A DNA stretch of 64,000 bases from Streptomyces aurantiacus (lineage in GTDB: Bacteria > Actinomycetota > Actinomycetes > Streptomycetales > Streptomycetaceae), in assembly GCF_027107535.1 (NCBI RefSeq), contig NZ_CP114283.1:9475226-9539225 (forward strand). Direction: 5' to 3'. This document shows positions 44,141 through 54,145 of this stretch, piece after piece. The notes below the pieces were generated by a model. The model was not told the DNA's origin and searched no databases. It worked only from the letters and a program-made list of their open reading frames with translations. Numbering within the stretch: position 1 is the stretch's first letter; the number at the start of each line of letters is the position of its first letter. Position numbers and translations under genes: made by a program.

Positions 44141-45605
44141 AGCTCTGCTCCGCCCACCACTCCTTGAGTGCCGACACCGCCGCGTCGTACTCCATCGGCC
44201 CGTTCTCCAGTCGCAGTTCCAACAGGAACTTGTAGGCCTGACCGATCGCCGGGCCGGGACCGACGCCCAGGACCTCCATGATCTGGTTGCCGTCGAGGTC
44301 GGGCCGGATCGCGTCCAGCTCCTCCTGCTCCTCGAGCTGGGCGATGCGCTCCTCCAGACCGTCGTACGCGCGGGAGAGGGTGGCGGCCTTGCGCTTGTTG
44401 CGCGTCGTGCAGTCCGAGCGGGTCAGCTTGTGGAGACGGTCGAGGAGCGGACCCGCGTCACGGACGTACCGCCGGACCGCCGAGTCCGTCCACTCCCCGG
44501 TGCCGTAGCCGTGGAAGCGCAGGTGCAGCTCGACCAGGCGCGAGACGTCCTTCACGAGCTCGTTGGAGTACTTGAGATCCGTCATCCGCTTCTTGGTCAT
44601 CTTGGCGCCCACCACCTCGTGATGGTGGAAGGAGACCCGCCCGTCCTGCTCGAAGCGACGGGTGCGCGGCTTGCCGATGTCGTGCAGCAGCGCGGCCAGC
44701 CTCAGTGTGAGGTCCGGACCGGCCTCCTCCAGCGCCATGGCCTGCTCCAGGACGATCAGCGTGTGGTCGTAGACGTCCTTGTGCCGGTGGTGCTCGTCCC
44801 TCTCCAGCCGCAGTGCGGGCAGCTCGGGCAGCACCCGGTCGGCCAGCCCCGCGTCGACGAGCAGCGTCAGCCCCTCGCGCGGGTGCGCGGAGAGGATCAG
44901 CTTGTTCAGCTCGTCGCGCACGCGCTCGGCCGAGACGATCTCGATACGGTCGGCCATGGCTTTCATCGCCGCGACGACGTCCGGCGCCACCTCGAAGTCG
45001 AGCTGCGCCCCGAAGCGCGCGGCCCGCATCATCCGCAGCGGATCGTCGGAGAAGGACGACTCGGGAGTGCCCGGGGTCCGCAGAACACGGGCCGCGAGAT
45101 CGTCGAGCCCGCCGTGCGGATCGATGAACACCTTCTCGGGCAGTGCCACGGCCATCGCGTTCACGGTGAAGTCACGGCGGACCAGGTCTTCCTCGATGGA
45201 GTCGCCGTAGGACACCTCGGGCTTGCGCGAGGTCCGGTCGTACGCCTCCGAGCGGTACGTCGTCACCTCGATCTGGAAGCTCTGATCCACGTCTCCGACG
45301 CGAGCGTCCTTCTGCGCCCCCACCGTGCCGAAGGCGATCCCGACGTCCCACAGGGAATCGGCCCAGGGCCGCATGATCTTCAGTACGTCCTCGGGGCGGG
45401 CGTCCGTCGTGAAGTCCAGGTCGTTGCCGAGCCGGCCGAGGAGGGCGTCCCGGACCGAGCCACCTACCAGGGCGAGAGAGAACCCGGCCTCCTGGAATCG
45501 GCGGGCGAGGTCATCGGCGACGGGGGACACCCGCAGCAGCTCGCTCACCGCGCGGCTCTGCACCTGGTTCAGCGCACTGGGACTGTCTTCGTTGGCATTC
45601 GACAC
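44139..45605 (-). CDS. cca: CCA tRNA nucleotidyltransferase
   Basis: 488-residue class II nucleotidyltransferase that adds or repairs the 3'-CCA end of tRNAs. N-terminal 'LVGGSVRDALLGRLGNDLD' with the catalytic DxD; 'EEDLVRRDFTVNAMAVALPE' and 'DDPLRMMRAARFGAQLDFEV' are family blocks; a C-terminal HD domain has 'ALLHDIGKPRTRRF'. GTG 45605 has no ribosome site but a TACCCT 8 nt upstream, suggesting a leaderless message. The order with murJ and sigM matches mycobacterial pcnA-Rv3909-Rv3910-sigM. Confidence 0.95.
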   Translation of the reverse strand: MSNANEDSPSALNQVQSRAVSELLRVSPVADDLARRFQEAGFSLALVGGSVRDALLGRLGNDLDFTTDARPEDVLKIMRPWADSLWDVGIAFGTVGAQKDARVGDVDQSFQIEVTTYRSEAYDRTSRKPEVSYGDSIEEDLVRRDFTVNAMAVALPEKVFIDPHGGLDDLAARVLRTPGTPESSFSDDPLRMMRAARFGAQLDFEVAPDVVAAMKAMADRIEIVSAERVRDELNKLILSAHPREGLTLLVDAGLADRVLPELPALRLERDEHHRHKDVYDHTLIVLEQAMALEEAGPDLTLRLAALLHDIGKPRTRRFEQDGRVSFHHHEVVGAKMTKKRMTDLKYSNELVKDVSRLVELHLRFHGYGTGEWTDSAVRRYVRDAGPLLDRLHKLTRSDCTTRNKRKAATLSRAYDGLEERIAQLEEQEELDAIRPDLDGNQIMEVLGVGPGPAIGQAYKFLLELRLENGPMEYDAAVSALKEWWAEQS

Positions 45606-45839
45606 AACAGAAAAGGGTACGTGGCCCCGGCGCCCGAGGGCGCCTTCATTAAACGTGCACAGGCCCGTCCGCCCTCCCCGTGGGCACACTGTCGTAGATA
45701 AGCCCACATAGCAGGGCAGCAGGGTCTCTTCTCCTGATCTTGTGGAGCGGACCGCGGCACTTACCCTCAGCGCGCATCGTTACCATGCGTGGACGCACAA
45801 TCCGACGACCACTGACGACGACGAGGGACGGGCGAGCGC

Positions 45840-48248
45840 GTGGCCGAGGCGGCAGACTTCCAGGGGACCAGTCCCTCACCTGCCCGCCGCTGGCTGCGGC
45901 GCACGGGAGCACTGCTCGCCGGGGCGCCTCTTCTGGCCGGTCTCCTCCAGCTGCCCTGGTCGCCGTCCTCGTCCGCGGCGGAGTCCAGCGCTCCCGCCGA
46001 GGTCACCGGCTCCCGCACGGTCGGCGTCTCCCTGGATTCGCTCAGCCCGCGTGTTCCCTCCGACGGCGACACGCTCACCGTCTCCGGCAGGATCGTCAAC
46101 AAGGGCAAGCAGGCGGTCACGGACGCGCACGTCGGCCTGCGGGTGGGCCCGAAGCTGGAGGGTCGCTCGGCGATCGACGACGCCGCGAAGAGCAACCCGT
46201 ACACGGGCACGGAAGCCGGCAGCAAGTACGTGGCGAAGTTCGCGAAACTGGCCCCGGGCGTCCCGCAGACCTTCAGCATCTCCATCCCCGTCGACAAGCT
46301 GAACCTGGGCGCCGACGGCGTCTACCAGCTGGGTGTCACACTCACCGGCCGGACCGCCGCCGCTCCGTACGACCAGATCCTCGGCATCGAACGGACCTTC
46401 CTGCCGTGGCAGCCGGAGCCCGCGGAAAAGAAGACCAGGACGACCTACCTCTGGCCACTGGTCTCGGGCTCCCACATGACGGCCGAGACGGGTTCGAACG
46501 AGCAGCAGACCCCGCTCTTCAAGGACGACGACGATCTGGCCGCCGAGATCGCCCCCGGCGGCCGCCTGGAGCAGCTCCTCAGCCTCGGCAAGGACCTCGA
46601 CATCACCTGGGTCGTCGACCCGGACCTGCTGGCCTCCGTGGACGCGATGACGCGCAGCTACCGCGTCCAGGTGAACGGCTCCAGCACCACCACCACGGCC
46701 GGCACGCACCAGGCTGTGGCCAAGGAGTGGCTCAACGAACTGGAGAAGGCGGTCCAGGGCGAGGAAGTCGTCGCTCTCCCCTTCGCCGACCCGGACCTGG
46801 CGTCACTGGCTCACAACGGCACGAGTGTGACCGGGTCGCTGAGCCACCTCAAGGACGCCACCACCGTGGCCGGGACGACCGTGAAGTCCATCCTCCATGT
46901 GACGCCCGACACGGACTACGCCTGGCCCGTCAACGGCGCGATCGACCCGTCGATCGTCAAGGTCGCGACCTCGGCCGGCGCCGACACGGTCCTCTCCCGC
47001 AGCGACAGCCTGGAGGAGACCGGCGCACTTCCGTACACGCCCTCGGCGGCCCGGCCGATCGGCGGTGGCACCACCGCGGTGGTCACGGACGCCCGTCTGT
47101 CGACGGCGTTCCAGGGCGACATGACGGTGGCCGGCAACTCCACACTCGCCGTGCAGCGCTTCCTCGCCCAGAGCCTGATGCTCACACGCCAGGCTCCGGA
47201 CAAGCAGCGCAGCGTCGTCGTGGCCCCGCAGCGCATGCCGACCGGCAGCCAGGCCCAGACGATGGCTCAGGCACTGACCGCCCTCGAGGACGGGAACTGG
47301 TCGCAGTCCGCCGACCTGTCCGCGGCCACCAAGGCCAAGCCGGACGCGGGCGCCACCACCCGGATCCCGTCGGCCTCCGCCTATCCCTCCTCGCTGCGCA
47401 GGCAGGCTCTGCCGCAGTCCGCCTTCGAGCAGATCGAGGGCACGCAGAAGAAGCTCGACAGCTTCCAGGTGATCCTTTCGGACAAGTCCCGTGTGGTCAC
47501 CCCGTTCGGCCGGGCCATGGACCGGGCGATGTCCACTTCCTGGCGCGGGCGGGCCGCCGAAGCAGCGACGTACCGCAACAGTGTCGAGCAGTACCTCGTC
47601 GGGCTCACCGAGGGCGTCGGGCTGATCAAGAAGTCCGACGCGAAGCTCTCGGGCCGCAGCGCCACGATTCCCGTCACCGTGCAGAACAACCTCGTCCAGG
47701 ACGTCGACCACCTGGTGCTGCGTCTGACGTCCACGCAGCCGAGCCGCCTCAGCATCGGTGACGGCTCCTACCAGGAGCGGACGGTCGCGGTCTCCGGCGG
47801 ACACAGCCAGTCCGTGAAATTCACCACGAACGCGCACGCCAACGGCCGGGCCGAGGTGGTCGCCCAGTTGTTCACGAAGGACGGCCAGGCATACGGGCCC
47901 GAAGTCACCTTCGACGTGAAGGTCACCGAGATCACGGCCACCGTGATGCTGGTCATCGCCGGCGGAGTCCTGCTGCTCGTGCTCGCCGGATTCCGGATGT
48001 ACACGCAGCGCAAGCGGGAAGCCGCCCGCCAGGCCGCGCAGGAAGCGGAGAACGCCCCCAGGGACGACGAAACGGAGTACGTCCCCGCCGACGGCGCGGA
48101 GGCCGGTGCCGACGGGGGGAACCGTCGAGAGAAGACGTCCGCCGCCGAGTCGGGCGCACATGACCCGGAGCACCCGAGTGACCCTTCACCGGACACCGCA
48201 CCGGAAAACACCGACCCGTCCGGGACGGGTGAGAGAGTGGACCGTTGA
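45840..48248 (+). CDS. secreted, C-terminally anchored DUF6049-family protein
   Basis: 802 residues. N-terminal signal peptide ('RRTGALLAGAPLLAGLLQLP'), a large extracytoplasmic region, a C-terminal span ('VMLVIAGGVLLLVLAGFRMY') and an acidic cytosolic tail. No enzyme motif. Always found between cca and murJ in actinobacteria, and 46 bp before murJ here, so a role with the lipid II flippase is likely. GTG start at 45840. Confidence 0.87.
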   Translation: MAEAADFQGTSPSPARRWLRRTGALLAGAPLLAGLLQLPWSPSSSAAESSAPAEVTGSRTVGVSLDSLSPRVPSDGDTLTVSGRIVNKGKQAVTDAHVGLRVGPKLEGRSAIDDAAKSNPYTGTEAGSKYVAKFAKLAPGVPQTFSISIPVDKLNLGADGVYQLGVTLTGRTAAAPYDQILGIERTFLPWQPEPAEKKTRTTYLWPLVSGSHMTAETGSNEQQTPLFKDDDDLAAEIAPGGRLEQLLSLGKDLDITWVVDPDLLASVDAMTRSYRVQVNGSSTTTTAGTHQAVAKEWLNELEKAVQGEEVVALPFADPDLASLAHNGTSVTGSLSHLKDATTVAGTTVKSILHVTPDTDYAWPVNGAIDPSIVKVATSAGADTVLSRSDSLEETGALPYTPSAARPIGGGTTAVVTDARLSTAFQGDMTVAGNSTLAVQRFLAQSLMLTRQAPDKQRSVVVAPQRMPTGSQAQTMAQALTALEDGNWSQSADLSAATKAKPDAGATTRIPSASAYPSSLRRQALPQSAFEQIEGTQKKLDSFQVILSDKSRVVTPFGRAMDRAMSTSWRGRAAEAATYRNSVEQYLVGLTEGVGLIKKSDAKLSGRSATIPVTVQNNLVQDVDHLVLRLTSTQPSRLSIGDGSYQERTVAVSGGHSQSVKFTTNAHANGRAEVVAQLFTKDGQAYGPEVTFDVKVTEITATVMLVIAGGVLLLVLAGFRMYTQRKREAARQAAQEAENAPRDDETEYVPADGAEAGADGGNRREKTSAAESGAHDPEHPSDPSPDTAPENTDPSGTGERVDR

Positions 48249-48294
48249 GCGATGTCGTGGCCGGTGGGCCCGGGGACGATGAGGTGGGGTAACC

Positions 48295-50508
48295 ATGAAC
48301 GCGCCGTACGACGGTGACCGCGGTCAGGGCGCGGGGAGCTCCGGCTACCCCGACGACCCGCCGCAGGGCCCGCCGGAGCCCGGCGAGGTGCCTCCGCAGC
48401 CCCCGGCCGACGTGTACCTGCAGGACGCCTACGCCCAGGATCCCTACCGGGCGCAGGACCTGTCCGCCCAGGACCCCGTCGCCGAGGCCCTCTACGACCG
48501 CGCCGCGCATCCCCCGCCCCCGCCCGGCACGTACCAGCCGCAGCCGCCGCTCTACGCCCAGCCGCCCCAGTCCCCGTACGCCCCCGATCCCCGCGTGTGG
48601 GCCCAGACTCCGGCTCCCGAGCCGGAGGGCCCCACTCAGTACCTGCCGTACGGGGACGACCCGCGTACGACACAGTTCGTGGGTGTGGACGACCTGGTAA
48701 CCCAGGCCGGCGAGGCGCGCCACGAGCCGGACGCGTTCGCTCATCTCTTCCGGGATCAGCAGCAGGGCGGCGTCCATCCGCCCGCCGGGCCGCCCAGTGT
48801 GCCCTCCCCGGCAGCGGAACCGGCTCCGGCCGCCGCGACCCCTTCGGCACCCGCGCCCGCCCCCACGAAGAAGTCCGGAGGCCGCGCTTCAGGTCTGTTG
48901 AAGTCGAGCGCGGTGATGGCGGCCGGCACCATGGTGTCCCGCCTCACCGGCTTCATCCGCTCCGCTCTGATCGTCGCGGCTCTGGGCGTCGGCACCCTCG
49001 GTGACACCTTCCAGGTCGCGTACCAACTGCCGACGATGATCTACATCCTGACCATCGGCGGCGGCCTCAACTCGGTCTTCGTACCGCAGCTGGTGCGTGC
49101 CATGAAGGACGACGACGACGGCGGCGAGGCCTTTGCCAACCGGCTGCTGACCCTCGTCGTCATGGTTCTCGGCGCACTCACCGCGCTTGCGGTCCTCGCC
49201 GCGCCCCTCCTGGTCCGCATGCTGTCGGCACCTATCGCGAGCGAGGCAGCGGCCAACGACGTAGCTGTCACCTTCGCCCGCTACTTCCTGCCCACGATCT
49301 TCTTCATGGGCATTCACGTGGTGATGGGCCAGATCCTCAACGCGCGCGGAAAGTTCGGCGCGATGATGTGGACCCCGGTCCTCAACAACATCGTCATCAT
49401 CGTGACGCTCGGACTGTTCATCTGGGTGTACGGCACCGCGGCAAGTTCCGGCATGAAGGTGACGACCATCCCGCCGGAAGGCGAGCGGCTGCTCGGCATC
49501 GGCGTATTGCTCGGCCTCGTCGTCCAGGCCCTCGCGATGATCCCGTACCTGCGCGAGACCGGATTCCGGCTGCGGTTGCGCTTCGACTGGAAGGGCCACG
49601 GCCTCGGCAAGTCCGCGAGGCTCGCGAAGTGGACCGTGCTCTTCGTCCTCGCCAACCAGGCGGGCGCGATCGTCGTGACCCAGCTGTCCACCGCGGCGGG
49701 CAGCGACTCACCGGTCGACGGTACCGGCTTCGCCGCTTACGCCAACGCGCAGCTCATCTGGGGCCTCCCGCAGGCCATCATCACGGTCTCCTTGATGGCC
49801 GCCCTGTTGCCGCGGCTCTCGCGCTCGGCCCACGAGGGCGACAGCGGAGCGGTCCGCGACGACATCTCCCAGGGCCTGCGCACGACGGCCGTGGCGATCG
49901 TGCCGATCTCCTTCGGATTCGTCGCCCTCGGCATCCCGATGTGCACGCTGATGTTCGGTGCCTCCGGCACCACCGAGGCGACGAACATGGGCTACATGCT
50001 GATGGCCTTCGGCCTCGGCCTGATCCCGTACTCCGTGCAGTACGTGGTGCTCCGCGCCTTCTACGCGTACGAGGACACCCGAACCCCCTTCTACAACACG
50101 GTCATCGTGGCCGCCGTCAACGCCGGGGCTTCGGCGCTCTGCTTCTTCCTGCTCCCCCCGCGTTGGGCGGTGGCGGGCATGGCCGCGTCGTACGGTCTCG
50201 CCTATGCGACCGGCGTCGGGGTCGCGTGGAGCCGCCTGCGCAAGCGGCTGGGCGGCGACCTGGACGGGGGCCGCGTCCTGCGTACATACGCGCGACTCGC
50301 GATCGCTGCGGTACCGGCCGCGCTGCTCGCCGGCGCGGCCTGCTACGGAATCGGCCACACGCTGGGCCAGGGCGTCGGCGGCTCGTTCGCCTCCCTGCTC
50401 GGCGGTGGTGTCGTACTGCTCGGTGTCTTCTACGTCGCGGCGCGGCGGATGCACATCGAGGAGCTGAACGGAATGGTCGGCATGGTCCGCGGGCGCCTTG
50501 GGCGCTGA
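48295..50508 (+). CDS. murJ: lipid II flippase MurJ (MviN family)
   Basis: 737 residues. A Pro/Tyr/Gln-rich cytosolic region of about 190 residues precedes a 14-span MOP-superfamily core: 'SSAVMAAGTMVSRLTGFIRS', 'AYQLPTMIYILTIGGGLNSV' and 'TPFYNTVIVAAVNAGASALC'. It moves lipid II across the membrane. GAGGTGGGGTAACC precedes the ATG. The next gene encodes the pseudokinase that in mycobacteria is fused to MurJ. Confidence 0.95.
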   Translation: MNAPYDGDRGQGAGSSGYPDDPPQGPPEPGEVPPQPPADVYLQDAYAQDPYRAQDLSAQDPVAEALYDRAAHPPPPPGTYQPQPPLYAQPPQSPYAPDPRVWAQTPAPEPEGPTQYLPYGDDPRTTQFVGVDDLVTQAGEARHEPDAFAHLFRDQQQGGVHPPAGPPSVPSPAAEPAPAAATPSAPAPAPTKKSGGRASGLLKSSAVMAAGTMVSRLTGFIRSALIVAALGVGTLGDTFQVAYQLPTMIYILTIGGGLNSVFVPQLVRAMKDDDDGGEAFANRLLTLVVMVLGALTALAVLAAPLLVRMLSAPIASEAAANDVAVTFARYFLPTIFFMGIHVVMGQILNARGKFGAMMWTPVLNNIVIIVTLGLFIWVYGTAASSGMKVTTIPPEGERLLGIGVLLGLVVQALAMIPYLRETGFRLRLRFDWKGHGLGKSARLAKWTVLFVLANQAGAIVVTQLSTAAGSDSPVDGTGFAAYANAQLIWGLPQAIITVSLMAALLPRLSRSAHEGDSGAVRDDISQGLRTTAVAIVPISFGFVALGIPMCTLMFGASGTTEATNMGYMLMAFGLGLIPYSVQYVVLRAFYAYEDTRTPFYNTVIVAAVNAGASALCFFLLPPRWAVAGMAASYGLAYATGVGVAWSRLRKRLGGDLDGGRVLRTYARLAIAAVPAALLAGAACYGIGHTLGQGVGGSFASLLGGGVVLLGVFYVAARRMHIEELNGMVGMVRGRLGR

Positions 50509-50626
50509 GAGCGGGGTAGGCGCACAACCATCGTCCGCGACCGCGTGTCGTGCAGAGGGACGGACTGTGGGCACAATTGGCTTTGGCGTCGGACGGCGTG
50601 CAACGGATGGGGAGGCAGGGACGACG

Positions 50627-52354
50627 GTGGCGGAACGGAGCACGGCTGCCGTCGACGTGGCAGACAACAGCGGCGATGAGCCGCTGACCGCGAAGGCGGA
50701 CCAGTCCACGGCCGACGGGGTGGCCCAGAACCGGGAGCGGGACACGGACAGCTCGGAGAGCGAAGAGGAACAGGGGAGCGGGGCGAACGAGAGCCCTGGC
50801 AGGACCTCACCGCCCGAGTTGCACAGCGGTCACAAACTCGCCAGACGCTATCGGCTGGAGGAGTGCGTCACCCGTCTGGACGGTTTCAGCAGTTGGCGTG
50901 CGGTGGACGAGAAACTCCGCCGCGCCGTCGGTGTGCACCTGCTGCCCGCCGACCATCCACGAGCACGCTCCGTCCTGGCGGCGGCCCGTTCGTCGGCCCT
51001 GCTGGGCGATCCGCGGTTCGTCCAGGTCCTGGACGCAGTCGAGGAGAACGACCTCGTCTACGTGGTGCACGAATGGCTGCCGGACGCCACGGAGCTGACG
51101 GCGCTTCTGGCCGCCGGGCCGCTGGAGGTGCACGAGGCGTACCAGATGGTCAGCCAGGTGTCCCAGGCGATGGCCGCCGCACATCGCGAGGGGCTGGCTC
51201 ACCTGAAGCTGACCCCCGGCGCCGTGCTGCGCACCTCGTCCGGCCAGTGGCGCATCCGCGGCCTCGCGGTGAACGCCGCGCTGCGCGGCATCAGTTCCGA
51301 CACCCCGCAGCGCAGGGACACGGAGGCGATCGGCGCACTGCTGTACGCCGCGCTCACCCAGCGCTGGCCGTACGAGGACGACGCATACGGCCTCTCCGGG
51401 CTGCCCAAGGGCGTCGGCCTCATCGCACCCGACCAGGTACGGGCAGGTGTGCACCGGGGCCTGTCGGAGCTGGCGATGCGCGCCCTCGCCAACGACGGCG
51501 CGACCGCGTCGCGCCAGGAGCCTGCGTGCACCACGCCGGAGGAACTGGTGAAGGCGGTCGGTGAGATGCCCCGCATCCGGCCCCCGGAGCCGGCGTTCAC
51601 GGCGCCGCCCGAGTACCAGCGCACGACGTACCAGCAGGGCAACTACGGTCGTCCCGCGGCCCACCCGGGCGCGACCCAGCCGGCGCCGGCACCGCTCCCC
51701 CCTCTGCAGACCCGCACGGGCAAGGCGCTCAAGTGGACCGTGTCCGCGCTTCTGATCGCCGCACTGGGGCTGGGCAGTTGGCAGCTCGCGGACGCGCTCA
51801 TGGACCACGGGAAGTCCGACGAGACGGGCAACACCCAGACGACGGAGGACAACGACAAGGGCGGCGCGGCGGCGAAGCCGGCCAAGACGATCTCCATCGA
51901 AGGCGCCGAGGAGTACGTGGCGAAGGGTTCGGCGCAGGCGCCGGAGGATGTGGCCAAGACGTACGACGGCGACAGCTCGACGTACTGGCGGAGCAAGAGC
52001 TTCCTCGACGGTCCGGCGATGAACCCGGCCTACAAGCCGGGCGTCGGCATCGTCTATGACCTGGGCTCGAAGCGGGAGCTCTCGGCCGCCTCGATAGGGC
52101 TCCGGTTCGCCGGTGACCACACGACGGTCACGCTGTACGCGACGGACTCGATGAGTTCGTCGACGTCGCTGAGTTCCATGCAGAAGCTCGGGACCCTGAC
52201 GACGAGCGGTACCACCGCGAAGGTGAAGGTCGACAAGAAAGTGAAGACCCAGTACGTGCTGGTGTGGTTCACTGCGCTGCCGTACGCGCCAGGCGACCAG
52301 TTCAGTGACGCCGGATACAAGCAGGCTGTCACCGACGTGAAGTTCACCGGCTGA
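50627..52354 (+). CDS. membrane pseudokinase with discoidin-like extracellular domain
   Basis: 575 residues: acidic N-terminus, a kinase-like domain, a Pro-rich linker, one span ('TVSALLIAALGLGSWQLADA') and an external beta-sandwich region ('YDGDSSTYWRSKSFLDG'). Catalytic residues are missing: the HRD loop reads 'HLKLTPGAVL', the DFG region 'RIRGLAVN', and no VAVK-type lysine is present ('RAVGVHLLPAD'). It is therefore a pseudokinase, like the C-terminal part of mycobacterial MurJ that binds a FHA protein when phosphorylated. GTG 50627 is preferred; an in-frame GTG at about 50567 is possible. Confidence 0.88.
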   Translation: MAERSTAAVDVADNSGDEPLTAKADQSTADGVAQNRERDTDSSESEEEQGSGANESPGRTSPPELHSGHKLARRYRLEECVTRLDGFSSWRAVDEKLRRAVGVHLLPADHPRARSVLAAARSSALLGDPRFVQVLDAVEENDLVYVVHEWLPDATELTALLAAGPLEVHEAYQMVSQVSQAMAAAHREGLAHLKLTPGAVLRTSSGQWRIRGLAVNAALRGISSDTPQRRDTEAIGALLYAALTQRWPYEDDAYGLSGLPKGVGLIAPDQVRAGVHRGLSELAMRALANDGATASRQEPACTTPEELVKAVGEMPRIRPPEPAFTAPPEYQRTTYQQGNYGRPAAHPGATQPAPAPLPPLQTRTGKALKWTVSALLIAALGLGSWQLADALMDHGKSDETGNTQTTEDNDKGGAAAKPAKTISIEGAEEYVAKGSAQAPEDVAKTYDGDSSTYWRSKSFLDGPAMNPAYKPGVGIVYDLGSKRELSAASIGLRFAGDHTTVTLYATDSMSSSTSLSSMQKLGTLTTSGTTAKVKVDKKVKTQYVLVWFTALPYAPGDQFSDAGYKQAVTDVKFTG

Positions 52355-52380
52355 GCACTCACCGAGGGGGAGGGGGTTCG

Positions 52381-53094
52381 ATGGCGGACGACGCCGGATT
52401 CAGCGAAGCGAGCGATCAAGACCTCCTCTCCCGTCACGTCGAGGGTGATCCCGATGCCTTCGGCGAGCTCGTGCGGCGTCACCGTGACCGGCTGTGGGCC
52501 GTGGCACTGCGGACGCTGGGTGACCGCGAGGAAGCCGCTGACGCCGTCCAGGACGCCCTCGTGTCCGCCTACCGGGCCGCCCACACCTTCCGTGGCCAGT
52601 CGGCCGTCACGACCTGGCTGCACCGGATCACGGTGAACGCCTGCCTGGACCGCGCCCGCAAGGCGGCGTCCCGGAAGACCTCCCCCGTGGATGACACAGA
52701 GCGCCTTGAGCAGCTCCTGGAGCCGCACGAGTCGGCCTCCGCCCCGGCCGAGCGCAACGATCTGCACCGTGAGCTGCTGGAAGCGCTGGGCACCCTGCCT
52801 CACGATCAACGGGCCGCACTCGTTCTGGTGGACATGCAGGGCTACCCGGTGGCGGAGGCAGCCAGCCTGCTCGATGTGCCGACCGGCACGGTCAAGAGCC
52901 GCTGCGCGCGGGGAAGAGCCAGACTCCTCCCCCTCCTCAAGCACCTGCGCACCGACAGCGGGAGCGACAGAGCGAGCAAGAAGTCGGGCGAGGGAAGGAA
53001 CCGTACGCAGGGGACATCCGTCCCACCCGCAGCGGGACCACATGACGGACCAAGCGACTCAGCTGCTGTGAAGGGCGGAGGTGGGCGAGCGTGA
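52381..53094 (+). CDS. sigM: ECF RNA polymerase sigma factor SigM
   Basis: 237 residues. Sigma2 'DAFGELVRRHRDRLWAVALR' and 'DREEAADAVQDALVSAYRAA'; sigma4 'LPHDQRAALVLVDMQGYPVA' and 'LDVPTGTVKSRCARGRARLL'. The tail after residue 195 is polar. GAGGGGGAGGGGG precedes the ATG. The symbol follows synteny with mycobacterial sigM (murJ-sigM-rsmA-trxB-trxC). Overlaps the anti-sigma gene by 4 bp. Confidence 0.92.
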   Translation: MADDAGFSEASDQDLLSRHVEGDPDAFGELVRRHRDRLWAVALRTLGDREEAADAVQDALVSAYRAAHTFRGQSAVTTWLHRITVNACLDRARKAASRKTSPVDDTERLEQLLEPHESASAPAERNDLHRELLEALGTLPHDQRAALVLVDMQGYPVAEAASLLDVPTGTVKSRCARGRARLLPLLKHLRTDSGSDRASKKSGEGRNRTQGTSVPPAAGPHDGPSDSAAVKGGGGRA

Positions 53095-54050
53095 CATCAA
53101 CGACCGACACGGCCGGGCACCCGGAGGTCGCGGAGATCTCCGACCTCACCGAAGGCCTGCTGCCGCCTTCTCGTACGGCGGACGTGCGACGCCACCTGGA
53201 CGCCTGCGCGCTCTGTGCCGACGTGTACGACTCCCTGGAGGAGATCCGCGGCATGCTCGGCACACTGCCGGGCCCACCGCGCATGCCTGATGACGTTGCG
53301 GGACGCATCGACGCCGCTCTCGCCGCCGAAGCCCTGCTGGACGCCACGGCGCCCGGAACTGATGCCGTGGGTTCAATCCCCTCGTCCGTCAGCGCCTCCC
53401 GCGCCACGTCCGACATCGAGCACGACGACATGAACGCCGACGGCCATGTTTCACGTGAAACACCGACGGTGGCGGACCGCCCCGCCGGACATTCCCGAGC
53501 GGCCACCGGACCCGGTCGCGTGAGCCGGGCCCGCCGGGGCCGTCGCAGGACCGTCGTCCTGGGTGCCATGTTCACTGCCGCCGCCCTGGGGCTCGGTGGC
53601 CTCCTGATCCAGTCGATGGGAAGCGACAGCGCGGAGAACGACTCCGCGACGGCCTCTCCGAAACAGAGCGACTCCGCGCACAGCTTCGCCGGAAAGAAGC
53701 TGGAGAACCAGGTCAAGGATCTCCTCGCCGATGCCAACACAGGGGAGAAGAAGGACGGCGACCCTCGCAGCTCCCATCCCCTTGGCACCGCATCGGCTGA
53801 GGGTCCGAGCATTCTCACCAAGCCCACGGATTCCGTGCCCGGCTGCATCAAGCAGGGGATCGACCGTGACGTGGCTCCGATCGCTGCCAAGGAAGGCTCC
53901 TACAGGGGCACCGAGGCCTATCTCGTGGTGCTGCCCGCCGCCACCGATGCCACACAGGTCACGGCCTATGTCGTCGACTCGGCCTGTGTGAACAAGCCGT
54001 CGATCTCCGTCGGCAAGATCCTGCTGGAGCGCTCCTACCCGCGCGGCTGA
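53091..54050 (+). CDS. zinc-finger anti-sigma factor (partner of SigM)
   Basis: 319 residues. N-terminal ZAS-type motif H-x3-C-x2-C in 'RRHLDACALCADVYDSLEE' binds Zn and the sigma factor; a span follows ('TVVLGAMFTAAALGLGGLLI') and the rest is extracytoplasmic. Translationally coupled to sigM. An exact parS (53448-53461) lies inside the coding sequence and encodes V-S-R-E-T. Corresponds in position to mycobacterial rsmA. Confidence 0.9.
   Translation: MTSTTDTAGHPEVAEISDLTEGLLPPSRTADVRRHLDACALCADVYDSLEEIRGMLGTLPGPPRMPDDVAGRIDAALAAEALLDATAPGTDAVGSIPSSVSASRATSDIEHDDMNADGHVSRETPTVADRPAGHSRAATGPGRVSRARRGRRRTVVLGAMFTAAALGLGGLLIQSMGSDSAENDSATASPKQSDSAHSFAGKKLENQVKDLLADANTGEKKDGDPRSSHPLGTASAEGPSILTKPTDSVPGCIKQGIDRDVAPIAAKEGSYRGTEAYLVVLPAATDATQVTAYVVDSACVNKPSISVGKILLERSYPRG
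53448..53461. other. parS site (exact) inside anti-sigma coding sequence
   Basis: GTTTCACGTGAAAC, read in frame as V-S-R-E-T in the linker before the membrane span. Confidence 0.97.
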
Positions 54051-54145
54051 GCGGGCCGACTCCGCCGCGGGCCACCTTCGGACACACTTCGCGCCAGCCG
54101 TACTGTCCCTGTGCGATGACTTGTCTTCGTGTGCCCGGACACAGC

